A program made the translations under genes and the position numbers. The notes beneath the pieces are model-generated. The model ran no database searches. It was not told the origin of the DNA and was given only the letters and a program-made list of their open reading frames with translations. From assembly GCF_002591915.1 (NCBI RefSeq), contig NZ_NIHB01000001.1:721805-785804 (forward strand): DNA of 64,000 bases, given 5' to 3'. Every line of letters starts with the position of its first letter. Within the stretch, counting starts at the first letter, position 1. Shown here piece by piece: positions 1 through 8,717 of this stretch. This DNA comes from Marinicella litoralis (GTDB lineage Bacteria; Pseudomonadota; Gammaproteobacteria; Xanthomonadales; Marinicellaceae).

Positions 1-108
1 CCAATGAATCATACCATCAAAATCATATCAGTCCTTTTATTGTTTAAAATAGTCAATTCTGATTTTTACAATCAACTTAAATGTTGTAAACAATAGGTAC
101 AAACAATC

Positions 109-606
109 ATGGGCATGCTCCGCAAGTTTTCGACAAGTCATTCAGCACAAAAATTAAAACGAATCATGAATTGGTATGGACCTTATTTAGGTGCAGGCGT
201 AAAAATTGAATATCTGGCTGATGACTGGCGCGAACTCAGGGTCGCTATGTCGATGAAATGGTATAACCGCAATGCAGTGGGTACTCATTTCGGCGGCTCT
301 TTATACAGCATGATTGATCCACACTACATGTTGATGTTGATGAAAATATTGGGCAATGACTACATTGTTTGGGATAAAGCCGCTTCAATCAATTTTATCA
401 AACCTGGTACCGGTACGGTAAGGTCCACCATGAAAATTACCGATGAAATGTTAGTTAAAATACAACAGGAAACCCAACATGGTGAGAAGTATCTGCCAAA
501 TTTTGAGGTTGAAATTTTCAATCAAAAAAATGAATTGGTGGCTCAAGCAGTTAAAACTTTGTATATCAAAAGGAAGCCGCCAATACCTGGTGAAAACTCA
601 GTTTAA
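109..606 (+). CDS. DUF4442 hotdog-fold (thioesterase-like) protein
   Basis: A 165-residue protein that matches the DUF4442 group of hotdog-fold, acyl-CoA-thioesterase-like proteins. The segment GTHFGGSLYSMIDPHYMLML (about residues 58-77) corresponds to the central hotdog helix with its conserved GG and DP. The following strands, with INFIKPGTGTV at about 94-104, fit the family's sheet. There is no signal peptide or membrane span, so it should be cytoplasmic. Family members are thought to act on acyl thioesters, but the substrate is unknown and I infer none here. The ATG at 109 is the first good start; no strong Shine-Dalgarno precedes it. It stands alone, with a tail-anchored protein gene 85 bp downstream in the same direction. 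Confidence 0.8.
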   Translation: MGMLRKFSTSHSAQKLKRIMNWYGPYLGAGVKIEYLADDWRELRVAMSMKWYNRNAVGTHFGGSLYSMIDPHYMLMLMKILGNDYIVWDKAASINFIKPGTGTVRSTMKITDEMLVKIQQETQHGEKYLPNFEVEIFNQKNELVAQAVKTLYIKRKPPIPGENSV

Positions 607-653
607 TCGTTGTATCAATTTTAACAGTCTATGGCTGTTGCCCACTCCCATGG

Positions 654-683
654 TTGTGAAGACATGAATTAAAAAGATATAAT
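654..683 (+). promoter_or_regulatory. Candidate sigma-70 promoter giving a leaderless mRNA
   Basis: A perfect TATAAT at 678-683 is preceded at 18 bp by TTGTGA (654-659). The expected transcription start (about 690-692) coincides with the ATG at 692. That gene also lacks a Shine-Dalgarno, so the transcript may be leaderless. Confidence 0.45.
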
Positions 684-691
684 TAATCACT

Positions 692-1090
692 ATGAGTAAA
701 ATTGAAATCACCATCAACGGCAAAACCCATACTTTTGAAGCAGGGGATCAAAATGCCATTAAAGACATGCCATGGCAAGAGCGAAAAGAACTCATTGGCA
801 TTTTAGAACAAATCAAGCAAGTTGAATATGTAGACAATAAGCCAGCTGTAGAGAAGCAGGGTCTTTCCATCCTTACCACTGAAAAACAGATCAACCCCAC
901 CCCTTCCGCCACAGCAACACCGGCCTATGACAAAGCGGTGAAACCTGGACAAGGTGATGTGGATTCCATCATGAATCGTTTGATTATGGAGGAAAAGAAG
1001 CATCAGTCCACCGTTCCTGACAGGGGAACTGTGATTAAATGGATGTTGGCGGTGATCGCTGTGATCATGGTGTTGGCATTGTTGTTCTGA
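692..1090 (+). CDS. Hypothetical tail-anchored membrane protein
   Basis: A 132-residue protein of no family I recognise. The first 55 residues are soluble and charged (ubiquitin-like beginning IEITINGKTHTFEAGD, then a helix with PWQERKELIGILEQIKQVEY). Next comes a Pro/Ala/Thr-rich linker (about 66-85). A single hydrophobic segment lies at the extreme C-terminus (about 113-132, WMLAVIAVIMVLALLF). This is a tail-anchor arrangement with the N-domain in the cytoplasm. The start at 692 is set by the ATG directly after a TATAAT box. The function cannot be told from sequence. Confidence 0.65.
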   Translation: MSKIEITINGKTHTFEAGDQNAIKDMPWQERKELIGILEQIKQVEYVDNKPAVEKQGLSILTTEKQINPTPSATATPAYDKAVKPGQGDVDSIMNRLIMEEKKHQSTVPDRGTVIKWMLAVIAVIMVLALLF

Positions 1091-1191
1091 ATGCTGTATT
1101 AACATCTATTGACTGCTGTTGATGTATAATCAATAGATGACGTAGCGATTCGATAGGATGATGGCTTGTTGCGAGTTATTAATACTTTGCG

Positions 1192-1857
1192 ATGAATAAC
1201 ATGCCAAACTTCAGAATCAAATTTCAAACCCTCGAGTTTTCCCACATTGACATTCACTTCAAAACCCTCAGGAGCAATCAAGAATTTGCCGACCCTGAAG
1301 GGGTTGCAGCCTCATTGGGTATTTCATCGGCCCAATGGCCTTTGTTTGGTGTGGTCTGGGAATCCAGCCAGGTGCTGGCGCATTTGATGGATGATTTAGA
1401 TACCGGCAAAAAGCGAATACTTGAGGTGGGATGTGGCATTGGATTATCGAGTTTGTTGCTCAATGCCAGAGGTGCGGCCATTACTGCCACTGATTACCAT
1501 CCTGAAGTGGGTGAATTTTTGATTGGCAATGCGGCATTGAATGAAGGCAGGAAAATCCCTTATTTAAGAACCAGCTGGGACAATCAAAACACCGGTTTGG
1601 GCCAATTTGATTTAATCATTGGCAGCGATTTATTGTATGAAAAGGAACATGTTGAATTGTTGTCGCAATTCATTCATCGCCATGCCAAACTCCAATGCGA
1701 GGTCATCTTGGTCGATCCAGGCCGAGGTTTTCATGCAAAATTCAGCAAAGCCATGATCCTTTTGGGGTATTCCCATAAGCAAAGCCATGTCAAAGCAGAA
1801 AATTATTTGTCAGAGAATTACTCAGGCCAAATACTGCGCTATGCAAAACCAGCATAA
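1192..1857 (+). CDS. Class I SAM-dependent methyltransferase (Methyltransf_16-like)
   Basis: A 221-residue methyltransferase. SAM-binding motif I is ILEVGCGIGLSS at about 76-87, the acidic end of strand 2 is ATDYHP at 99-104, and DLIIGSDLLYE at 140-150 is the post-motif IV segment typical of the METTL21/ETFB-lysine methyltransferase group (Methyltransf_16). Known members methylate lysines on proteins, so a protein substrate is likely but not shown. No membrane segment is present. An in-frame ATG at 1201 is an alternative start; neither has a clear Shine-Dalgarno. Confidence 0.8.
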   Translation: MNNMPNFRIKFQTLEFSHIDIHFKTLRSNQEFADPEGVAASLGISSAQWPLFGVVWESSQVLAHLMDDLDTGKKRILEVGCGIGLSSLLLNARGAAITATDYHPEVGEFLIGNAALNEGRKIPYLRTSWDNQNTGLGQFDLIIGSDLLYEKEHVELLSQFIHRHAKLQCEVILVDPGRGFHAKFSKAMILLGYSHKQSHVKAENYLSENYSGQILRYAKPA

Positions 1858-1885
1858 TCAGCGTGTGATTTTGTGAGCCATCAGC

Positions 1886-1914
1886 TTGTTTGGAATTTCA
1901 AGGCTCGCTATAAT
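1886..1914 (+). promoter_or_regulatory. Candidate sigma-70 promoter of the ToxR-like gene
   Basis: TTGTTT at 1886-1891, a 17-bp spacer and TATAAT at 1909-1914 lie 30 bp before the ATG at 1944. Spacing and -10 are consensus; the -35 matches 4 of 6. Confidence 0.5.
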
Positions 1915-1943
1915 CTTGACTTTTCATCGGTAGCAAATAAAGC

Positions 1944-2822
1944 ATGATATTGACTTTGGGACCTTATAAAGCAGACACAAAGACCTACCGGGTGTCCCGA
2001 TCGGATCAACTGCTTAAATGGGGAGACAAAGCCAGTCAGCTGTTTGTGTTATTACTTGAAAATTCACCACAAACCATTTCCAAAGAAACCATCTTCGCTC
2101 AAGTGTGGCAAGGACGCGTGGTTACAGAAAATTCTTTGTATAAAACCATTGGGACGCTTCGTAAAACCTTGAATAAGGATGGCATTGAAATTGAGTCGGT
2201 GTTTGGCGAAGGGTATAGAATCATTGCTGATGACAGCATGGATTCTGTGCAATCAATTGAATTTACGCAGAAAAACAAAAAGACATCGAAGTTGAAATAC
2301 TTGCCATTGTTGCTGTTGATACCTTTGATTTGGTTCAGCCATGATTACCAAAAAGCCACCCTATTATTTGGCAAAATGAAGCGCTTACAACAAAACCTCG
2401 CAGTGACTAAACAAGCTTTTATCAGCCAGGTGAATGTCAGGAATGAGCTGGGTGAATTGTTGAGCCAACGGTTCGAATTGAACCCTGAAGATTCATGGGA
2501 AAAAAGATTTTATCAATTGTATGATCAAATGAATGCACAAGAGCGATTTCTTTGTCAGCAAACTCGTGCTTACACAGAAGGGCCTTTGTATGAAAAAAAT
2601 CAAGCGGCCTTATCATTGTTGAACAACCATCCTGAGCTGTCTCTTGAGCTGCCTATGGCTCAAGAGTTAATCACCCACTTAACCATTTGGTTGAATAAAT
2701 ACCACCGTGTGTTCAAAGGTTCGGAAAAAATGTGCTTGTTGTATGTCGGGGTTGAAGATGGGGCAAAATACCCATCAGAGTTTGATGCTCAATTAGCAGC
2801 ATGGATCAATCAGCATCAATAG
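1944..2822 (+). CDS. ToxR/CadC-like membrane-anchored winged-helix regulator
   Basis: A 292-residue transcription factor. An OmpR/PhoB-type winged-helix domain fills residues about 1-95; recognisable parts are KASQLFVLLLENSPQTISKE, the recognition region VTENSLYKTIGTLRKTL, and the wing GEGYRI. A lysine-rich linker leads to one membrane span (about 115-130, LPLLLLIPLIWF), then about 160 residues outside the membrane with two cysteines and no known sensor fold. The ToxR/CadC/PsrA-like architecture means it would bind DNA from the membrane in response to a periplasmic signal. No ToxS-like partner lies beside it. The start is set by the ATG 30 bp after a promoter-like TATAAT. Confidence 0.8.
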   Translation: MILTLGPYKADTKTYRVSRSDQLLKWGDKASQLFVLLLENSPQTISKETIFAQVWQGRVVTENSLYKTIGTLRKTLNKDGIEIESVFGEGYRIIADDSMDSVQSIEFTQKNKKTSKLKYLPLLLLIPLIWFSHDYQKATLLFGKMKRLQQNLAVTKQAFISQVNVRNELGELLSQRFELNPEDSWEKRFYQLYDQMNAQERFLCQQTRAYTEGPLYEKNQAALSLLNNHPELSLELPMAQELITHLTIWLNKYHRVFKGSEKMCLLYVGVEDGAKYPSEFDAQLAAWINQHQ

Positions 2823-2848
2823 AGGCTTGTTTCTACAGTGACAAGCCT
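2823..2848 (+). terminator. Stem-loop after the ToxR-like gene
   Basis: An 8-bp perfect stem (AGGCTTGT / ACAAGCCT) with a 10-nt loop starts at the stop codon. No T-run follows on either strand, so termination is only a guess. Confidence 0.35.
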
Positions 2849-2863
2849 GCTATCAACTGATAC

Positions 2864-3607
2864 TTAATTGTTCGATTTGAATGGCGTCACGGCCAACAAC
2901 AGAAGCATCACCACCATCAGCAAAATAACACCGATTGTATTTAAGCCTGGAACAGAGGTGGGCGTTCCTTGGTTGATTGGTGTGATGGGCCCTACACTGA
3001 TGCTGTCGATACCAATCAGGTTACCATTGAATGGTGATTGACCCACATTTTCGACAAAATAAATCAAAGCCAGCCGACCCGCACCATTGACTGGGACATT
3101 GAATTCTGTCCATTGTTCGGGATAAGTCCCAGCCGTTAAATTGGGATTGATCGATAACAAAATTTGAAAATCTCCAAAGTCACTGCCTGCGGTTCCATTG
3201 AATGCCGGTTGTCCGCCAACACATGGACCGGTGTTAATCCCGCCGGATGGACTGTAAGCCACCAGTAAATTGTCTGCTGAAGGAGAATTAGGAACTGTTC
3301 GGGTAAAAAAATTCAATTGTTCTACCATGCCAATGTCTGGCAAAATCAACCAGTCACATAAAATGTTACCGCCAGTTTGGCCAACACCGCCGAGTATGTA
3401 GGAATTGTCTGAACCTGCCTGGGCTGGAAAAACCGAAGCAAAGCCCTGTCCCCAAGACAAGTCGCCGATGAAGTCAGATTGGTTATCAAAAACCCAGCCA
3501 TCTCCCGGTAATTGATTGACCGCCTCAAAGCCTTCTGAATAGCTGCCCGCCGACAGTGGTGCTGACAGCAGTAAAAGTAAAATAGTTAAATATATCGATG
3601 ATTTCAT
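2864..3607 (-). CDS. Secreted choice-of-anchor J-type protein with IPTL-like C-terminal signal
   Basis: A 247-residue exported protein. It has a signal peptide (1-about 20, ending PLSAGS), then a beta-rich domain beginning with EGFEA. The pattern GWVFDNQSD, WGQG, AGSDNSYILGG and WLILPDI is that of the choice-of-anchor J / cleaved-adhesin jelly roll. The C-terminus is a Thr-Pro linker, VPGLNTIGVILLMVVMLLLL and a short tail with one lysine. That tripartite tail resembles IPTL-CTERM-type sorting signals, with VPGL in place of IPTL. The protein is probably surface-retained after processing. No sorting protease is encoded nearby. It converges on the ToxR-like gene. Confidence 0.7.
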   Translation of the reverse strand: MKSSIYLTILLLLLSAPLSAGSYSEGFEAVNQLPGDGWVFDNQSDFIGDLSWGQGFASVFPAQAGSDNSYILGGVGQTGGNILCDWLILPDIGMVEQLNFFTRTVPNSPSADNLLVAYSPSGGINTGPCVGGQPAFNGTAGSDFGDFQILLSINPNLTAGTYPEQWTEFNVPVNGAGRLALIYFVENVGQSPFNGNLIGIDSISVGPITPINQGTPTSVPGLNTIGVILLMVVMLLLLAVTPFKSNN

Positions 3608-3801
3608 GTGTGCTCCATATGCTGGTTGTTAACCATTCACAGCATATTGAAACCAGCGCAAAAGGGTTACTGAATAAATCTGAATAGTTCTGCCAAAACC
3701 TGATTGAAAGGTTGAAAATAAGTGAATGTGTTGAATTTCAATTTTAGACTGATTTTGCTAAAATTCATTGCACTGTATTCAAAACACATGGATGTCAAAG
3801 C

Positions 3802-6459
3802 ATGAAAAACAAATTTAATCGCACCATTCTGACCCACTTTGCTTGGGTTTTCATTGCGTTTTACAGCTTCCCTTTAGCAGCATTGAAGTTCAATGAAAAA
3901 GAATTGATTGTTTTGCATGGGGATGAAAAAGCATTGGCCGCTGATGAGGGGTACTTGTATTTATCTGTGGACAGTGAAAATCATTTTACGACTGTTGTTT
4001 TGGATAGGGTGGGCTCAGGAAAAAGACTCAGATTCACTGATATGGCGGCAGGGGAAAATCATGCTTTGATTCAACTTGAAGCAGGAATTTATTACTGGAA
4101 ATCAATCAGAGGCTATTTGTTATTTGGCTTGAATTGGTTCCACTTTGATGAAGATGATTATTATTTCGAGGTCAAGCCAGGCGTGGTTAATTATCCGGGA
4201 ACTTGGCAATCAAATTTTAAATTAACAGGCTTGCTTCAGGGCTATTTATCTATAAAAGCGACCAACAAAGCAACCATAGAATGGCCTTATTTCAAACAAA
4301 CCTACAGTCAATACACTGGGCAGACGCCTTTTGAGTATGTGGGCCACACCGAAGATTATTACAATACTTATTTGGAAGCTTTGATTGATAAATATGACTT
4401 CAAAGCACGTCAAAAAATAGATTATCAAAACACAGATAAAAGCAACTTACCCGTCAAATATTTTGACATTGATGACGGGGTTGAACTACAGAAAAAACAA
4501 TTTCCCTTGTTGTCAGATTATCTAGACAGCGACGATCAGATATCGGGTGAGATCAATCCGCAAGGCGAGTGGATTTTATTGAGTTCAAAACAGCACAAAG
4601 AAACCATGATCGAGGTGGTAAATATCAAAACACTCAAATCTTATGTGGTATTCAAAGAAAATCTACCGGCAAGGGCGAGGATCCGTCACTTGCAATGGAT
4701 AGACAATGATTCATTCTTATTTGATATTGATTATGAAAAGTACTCATTCAGTCAAGTCTTGCATTTAGAGACTAATGATAACAATGAGTTAACCCGCGCA
4801 CATTCAGTTGAGTTACCCATGGCAGGATCGGTGTTGAGTCCTTTGGTAGCGCAGGATAACCACATGGTTTTTGCTAATCATAAAATGAGTGATGTTGGAG
4901 GTAAAAGCATCAATGGGGTTTACTTGGTTGATACCAGCACCAGCAAAACAGTAAAAAAATCATTCAAGAAGAAATTAGGCAAGACCAAAAGATTTGATCG
5001 TGTGATTGATTGGCTGACCGATGCCAGTGGTGTGGTCAGGTCTGCTATTGAAGTTGAGTATGATGAAAAAGCAGAACAGGTATTGTTTCATCACTGGTTT
5101 TTGACCCAAAAAGGCACTGATGATTGGGTTAAAATTAAAACCAGTTACGCGGATGACGAAATTCCATTACCAGTTAAATTGTCGGAAGATGAGACGTTTT
5201 TTTACGCATTCAGCGATCAATATGGTGATAAAAAATCGGTGCATAAATACAGTGTAAAAGATTACTCATACATTGGCCCTTTTTATGAAGACTCTGAAGT
5301 GGAGATCAATGGCTTGATTGAAGACCCGACCACCCACCAAATCATTGGTTATACCTACATGGAAAATGGCTTGTCCAAGCGTAAGTTTTTTAATGAAAAA
5401 AATGATCGCATCAAAGCACTGCGTGCCAAAAATCCACAGATACAATTGTATGTCAGACAACACTTAGCAGATGCGGGGTTGATGTTGATTTATGGCACCA
5501 CTCAATTCTCCAAAGGGGCTTGGTATTTGTTCCAGCAAAACAACGGACAAATCATCAAGCTATTAGACGAAAGTCCAGTGTATGAAAAGCTGCCAAAAGG
5601 TGATAACTTCAGTTTAAAAATCACGGCTGAAGACGGGGTTGATATTGAGGGTTATTTGGTGGTTCCTTCTTTGCGAGGTGATGATAAGCCACCGTTGGTG
5701 GTGATTCCACATGGTGGTCCGATTGGTGTGAGAGACACTGCCAACAATGATGAGATGCAACATTTTTTTGCTTCAAAAGGAATTGCCACATTGAAAGTTA
5801 ATTATCGAGGCTCTTCAGGATATGGTAAGCAATTCAAAGAAATGGGTAATCAACAGTGGGGGGAAAAAATTGAGTCAGACATTCATAGTATGGTATTGCA
5901 CGCTGCCAAAACCCATGACCTTAACCTCAATAAAGTATGTGCAATGGGTGGCAGTTATGGTGGTTACTCAGCGGTTATGTTAACTGTTTTGTATCCCGAT
6001 GTTTACCAATGCGCTGTGTCGTTACATGGTGTGATGGATTTGCCCTTGTTGTTTGCCAATGACTCCATGTTTAAAGACGATGAATTTTATGCACGATTGG
6101 CGGAAATTGTTGGAGATCCAAAAACTGATTTGGATCGACTGATACAAAAATCACCATTTTACCTGGCTGAAAAAATCACCAAACCGATCAAATTGTTTCA
6201 CGGCGTGAATGATGAGAGGGTGACTTTAGAGCATTCTTTCAGGATGCAGCAAATGTTCACCATTTTGAAAATGAATGCAGATTTAACCCTTTTGATGGAT
6301 GAAGGTCATTCCATGAAATATTTGAACTCCAACATTTTTTATGTGGCTGAGAGTTTGAAATTTATCATCAAACACCTTGACCTACCAATCAAGTATAGCC
6401 CAGATGATGACCAGGAATTAATCCAAGAGGATGATGTAATAGACTATATATTGGACTGA
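3802..6459 (+). CDS. S9 family (prolyl oligopeptidase-type) peptidase, exported
   Basis: An 885-residue serine peptidase. A hydrophobic export signal occupies about 1-27. A long beta-propeller-like region runs to about 600, and the alpha/beta-hydrolase domain ends the protein. The catalytic triad is visible: Ser718 in GGSYGGY, Asp804 in HGVNDERV and His836 in DEGHSM. The oxyanion HGGP motif is in VVIPHGGPIGVRD. This is the layout of acylaminoacyl-peptidase/DPP-like S9 enzymes that trim short peptides, here probably in the periplasm. The propeller is longer and less typical than in cytoplasmic members. Monocistronic. Confidence 0.88.
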   Translation: MKNKFNRTILTHFAWVFIAFYSFPLAALKFNEKELIVLHGDEKALAADEGYLYLSVDSENHFTTVVLDRVGSGKRLRFTDMAAGENHALIQLEAGIYYWKSIRGYLLFGLNWFHFDEDDYYFEVKPGVVNYPGTWQSNFKLTGLLQGYLSIKATNKATIEWPYFKQTYSQYTGQTPFEYVGHTEDYYNTYLEALIDKYDFKARQKIDYQNTDKSNLPVKYFDIDDGVELQKKQFPLLSDYLDSDDQISGEINPQGEWILLSSKQHKETMIEVVNIKTLKSYVVFKENLPARARIRHLQWIDNDSFLFDIDYEKYSFSQVLHLETNDNNELTRAHSVELPMAGSVLSPLVAQDNHMVFANHKMSDVGGKSINGVYLVDTSTSKTVKKSFKKKLGKTKRFDRVIDWLTDASGVVRSAIEVEYDEKAEQVLFHHWFLTQKGTDDWVKIKTSYADDEIPLPVKLSEDETFFYAFSDQYGDKKSVHKYSVKDYSYIGPFYEDSEVEINGLIEDPTTHQIIGYTYMENGLSKRKFFNEKNDRIKALRAKNPQIQLYVRQHLADAGLMLIYGTTQFSKGAWYLFQQNNGQIIKLLDESPVYEKLPKGDNFSLKITAEDGVDIEGYLVVPSLRGDDKPPLVVIPHGGPIGVRDTANNDEMQHFFASKGIATLKVNYRGSSGYGKQFKEMGNQQWGEKIESDIHSMVLHAAKTHDLNLNKVCAMGGSYGGYSAVMLTVLYPDVYQCAVSLHGVMDLPLLFANDSMFKDDEFYARLAEIVGDPKTDLDRLIQKSPFYLAEKITKPIKLFHGVNDERVTLEHSFRMQQMFTILKMNADLTLLMDEGHSMKYLNSNIFYVAESLKFIIKHLDLPIKYSPDDDQELIQEDDVIDYILD

Positions 6460-6498
6460 TTGGGCTTGATTGTGAATGTCCGATATAGCCACGAAAAC

Positions 6499-6527
6499 AT
6501 GGGGTCTGATTAGTCTTCAGACCCCAT
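6499..6527. terminator. Stem-loop between the converging S9 peptidase and TIMP-like genes
   Basis: A 10-bp perfect stem (ATGGGGTCTG / CAGACCCCAT) with a 9-nt loop lies 40 bp after the S9 peptidase stop. There is no strong T-run on either side. It may end transcription from both directions, or simply be a stable hairpin. Confidence 0.4.
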
Positions 6528-6618
6528 CATGATTAAACCGTTGTTATTGTTTTAAATAGGTGTCTAAGAGTATCAAAGACAATCAGTATATTTAAAAACA
6601 TTGGGATGCGTTGGCTAT

Positions 6619-7122
6619 TTATTTTTTACTGTGTATTAAGCGACCTCGTAACCATTGCTTGGTGGGCTTGCCGAGCAGTGCTTTAAGCGTTGGGGTGGCT
6701 TTTCGAAAGGACTTGAGGTGAATCGGGTTGTTTCTACCGCCTAATTTGGCAAAGAAAATGTATTCTTCATCCAATTTCATTGGGCTACATTTATTGTCAG
6801 TGGGTGGTTTGCCTAGGTCTATATCAACAGTTTCAGTGACTTTGCCTTGCCATATTTTCTTGGTTTGGATGTAAGTCATTGGCTTGTTATTAAAGCTGGC
6901 TTCTTTGCGGTAAATACCAGAGAATACATAGGTGAAATTCATCTTTTTGAGTTGATCAAAGTCAACTTGTGCCAGTTCTTTGGCACTGGGTTTGGCCTCT
7001 TGAATCCATTCACCATTGACCAAACGGGGTGGTTTGGATATTTCGGGTTCAGGTGTACATGATGAAGCCATTTGACTCATGGCGATGCCAGATAAGGCAA
7101 TGATCAAAAGGGTTTTTTTCAT
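6619..7122 (-). CDS. Secreted small protein, possibly TIMP/NTR-like
   Basis: A 167-residue protein with a signal peptide (MKKTLLIIALSGIAMSQMASS) followed by Cys. Cleavage just before that Cys could make it a lipoprotein, but the lipobox is weak. The segment YVFSGIYRKEASF, then IWQGKVTETVDID, then CSPMKLDEEYIFFAKLGG follows the strand order and spacing of bacterial tissue-inhibitor-of-metalloprotease/netrin-like OB-fold domains. That call is by eye only. The start at 7122 is preferred because it has a GGAG ribosome site and overlaps the dtd stop as ATGA, which implies translational coupling with dtd. Confidence 0.6.
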   Translation of the reverse strand: MKKTLLIIALSGIAMSQMASSCTPEPEISKPPRLVNGEWIQEAKPSAKELAQVDFDQLKKMNFTYVFSGIYRKEASFNNKPMTYIQTKKIWQGKVTETVDIDLGKPPTDNKCSPMKLDEEYIFFAKLGGRNNPIHLKSFRKATPTLKALLGKPTKQWLRGRLIHSKK

Positions 7123-7559
7123 GGGGTCTCCAGCCAAAAAGTCACAGGGCCGTCGTTGATTAAGCTGACTTGCATGTCAGCGCCGAATTGTCCGGTTTGA
7201 ATCTTTAGACCTGTGTTATTGGCCAGTTTGACCAATTGATTAAAAATAAGTTCGCCGTGTTCAGGTGTGGCACCACGCGAAAAACCCGGGCGGTTGCCTT
7301 TTTTGGTGTCGGCGACCAAGGTAAATTGGGACACCAACAACAATTCACCTTGGATGTCATTCAGTGATAAATTCATTTTACCGGCCTCGTCAGGAAAAAT
7401 GCGGTAACGACAGAGTTTATTGAGTAACTGTTCTGCTTTTTCAGTGCTGTCCTCACGTTCCACTCCGACCAAAGCCAGGATGCCTTGTTGGATTTTTCCC
7501 ACGGTTTTTCCAGCCACATCGACCTGCGCTTGTTTGACCTTTTGGATTAATATTTTCAT
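7119..7559 (-). CDS. dtd: D-aminoacyl-tRNA deacylase
   Basis: A 146-residue DTD, the usual family length when started at MKILIQKVKQAQVDV. It hydrolyses D-amino acids (and Gly-tRNA-Ala) off mischarged tRNA in the cytoplasm. Both active-site signatures are present: SQFTLVADT with the catalytic-region Ser-Gln, and the C-terminal NDGPVTFWLET carrying the cross-subunit Gly-Pro motif. A 9-codon upstream extension is possible but does not resemble the family. The downstream secreted gene overlaps its stop by 4 bp. Confidence 0.95.
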   Translation of the reverse strand: MKILIQKVKQAQVDVAGKTVGKIQQGILALVGVEREDSTEKAEQLLNKLCRYRIFPDEAGKMNLSLNDIQGELLLVSQFTLVADTKKGNRPGFSRGATPEHGELIFNQLVKLANNTGLKIQTGQFGADMQVSLINDGPVTFWLETP

Positions 7560-7690
7560 GGCTGTTGATGTTAGCAGAATTGCCAATAAAAGTGAAAATC
7601 ATCCAGAACTGATGTTAGATTTAATGGCATGGGTTATTCAGCGCGCAGCTGAAAGTTAGGTGATTCAATAGCACTTTTAATCGAAATGGT

Positions 7691-8540
7691 GTCATCCTGA
7701 GCGCAGCGCAGCGCAGCGAAACCGAAGGATCTCATGAGGCTGGATTGGTGTTTTGCTTGAGTGTGCGTGGTCTGTAGGAGATTCTTCGACTGCACTTCGT
7801 TCCGCTCAGAATGACTGTTTTTTTAATCAGAATGCTGTCATCCTGAGTGCAGCGCAGCGAAACCGAAGGATCTCATGAAGCTGGATTGGTGTTTTGCTTG
7901 AGGGTGCGTGATCTGAAGGAGATTCTTCGACTGCACTTCGTTCCGTTCAGAATGACTGTTTTTTAATCAGAATGCTCTCATCCTGAGTGCAGCGCAGCGA
8001 AACCGAAGGATCTAATGAAGCTGGATTGGTTTTTTGCTTGAGGGTGCGTGATCTTAAGGAAATTCTTCGACTGCACTTCGTTCCGCTCAAAATGACTGAT
8101 ATTTTAATCGGAACGGTTCATCCTGAGTGCAGCGCAGCGGAACCGAAGGATCTCATGAAGCTGGATTGGTTTTTTGCTTGAGTGTGCGTGGTCTGAAGGA
8201 GATTCTTCGACTGCACTTCGTTCCGCTCAGAATGACTGTTTTTTTAATCAGAATGCTGTCATCCTGAGTGCAGCGCAGCGAAACCGAAGGATCTCATGAA
8301 GCTGGTTTGCTGTATTAATTGAGGATGCATGGTCTGTAGGAGATTCTTCGACTGCACTTCGTTCCGCTCAGAATGACTGTTTTTTTAATCAGTATGCTGT
8401 CATCCTGAGTGCAGCGCAGCGGAACCGAAGGATTTCATGAAGCTGGATTGGTGTATTAATTGAGGATGCGTGGTCTGTAGGAGATTCTTCGACTGCACTT
8501 CGTTCCGCTCAGAATGACTGATATTTTATTCGGAACGGTT
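7691..8540. repeat. Six-copy tandem array of a 140-bp palindromic (REP/MITE-like) unit
   Basis: Copies start at about 7691, 7837, 7977, 8117, 8258 and 8399, so the period is 140-146 bp. Each copy has a left arm of about 37 bp beginning GTCATCCTGAG and ending GAAGGATCT. A 46-bp core follows, then a right arm beginning AGATTCTTCGAC and ending CAGAATGAC that is an imperfect reverse complement of the left. A T-rich linker of about 20 bp joins it to the next copy. Copies differ at a few positions each. The first has an extra GCGCA. The linker occurs in two versions, one with GAATGCT and one with GGAACGGTT. The array fills the 1.1-kb gap between dtd and the YadA-like gene. Single arms recur elsewhere in this window. 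Short ORFs across it merely translate the repeat. Confidence 0.9.
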
Positions 8541-8562
8541 CAACAAGCGGTCAAAATAATTA

Positions 8563-8571
8563 TGCTAAAAT
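8563..8571 (+). promoter_or_regulatory. Candidate extended -10 promoter for the YadA-head-like gene
   Basis: TGCTAAAAT just after the repeat array is an extended -10 (TG-N-TAAAAT) without a good -35. It would give a leader of about 140 nt before the ATG at 8718. Confidence 0.35.
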
Positions 8572-8717
8572 ATAACAAACGTGTGTAACCATCATTAAGC
8601 CAAGGGTGAGATGGTTGTTTGCTGAGCAACGCTTATTGAACCAGCTTTAATCACAATGCTGCTGTCCAATCTGATATCACACGACATAACTGAATCTATT
8701 AATCATTGGGGGAGACC

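Noticed and set aside
7987-8181. Short open reading frame inside the repeat array
   Set aside because: It only translates the repeat unit; the same peptide reappears from copy to copy and has no ribosome site.
7691-8540. Possible CRISPR array because of regularly spaced repeats
   Set aside because: The whole 140-bp unit is repeated, including the segments that would be spacers. Arms are 37 bp and inverted, and no cas genes are near.
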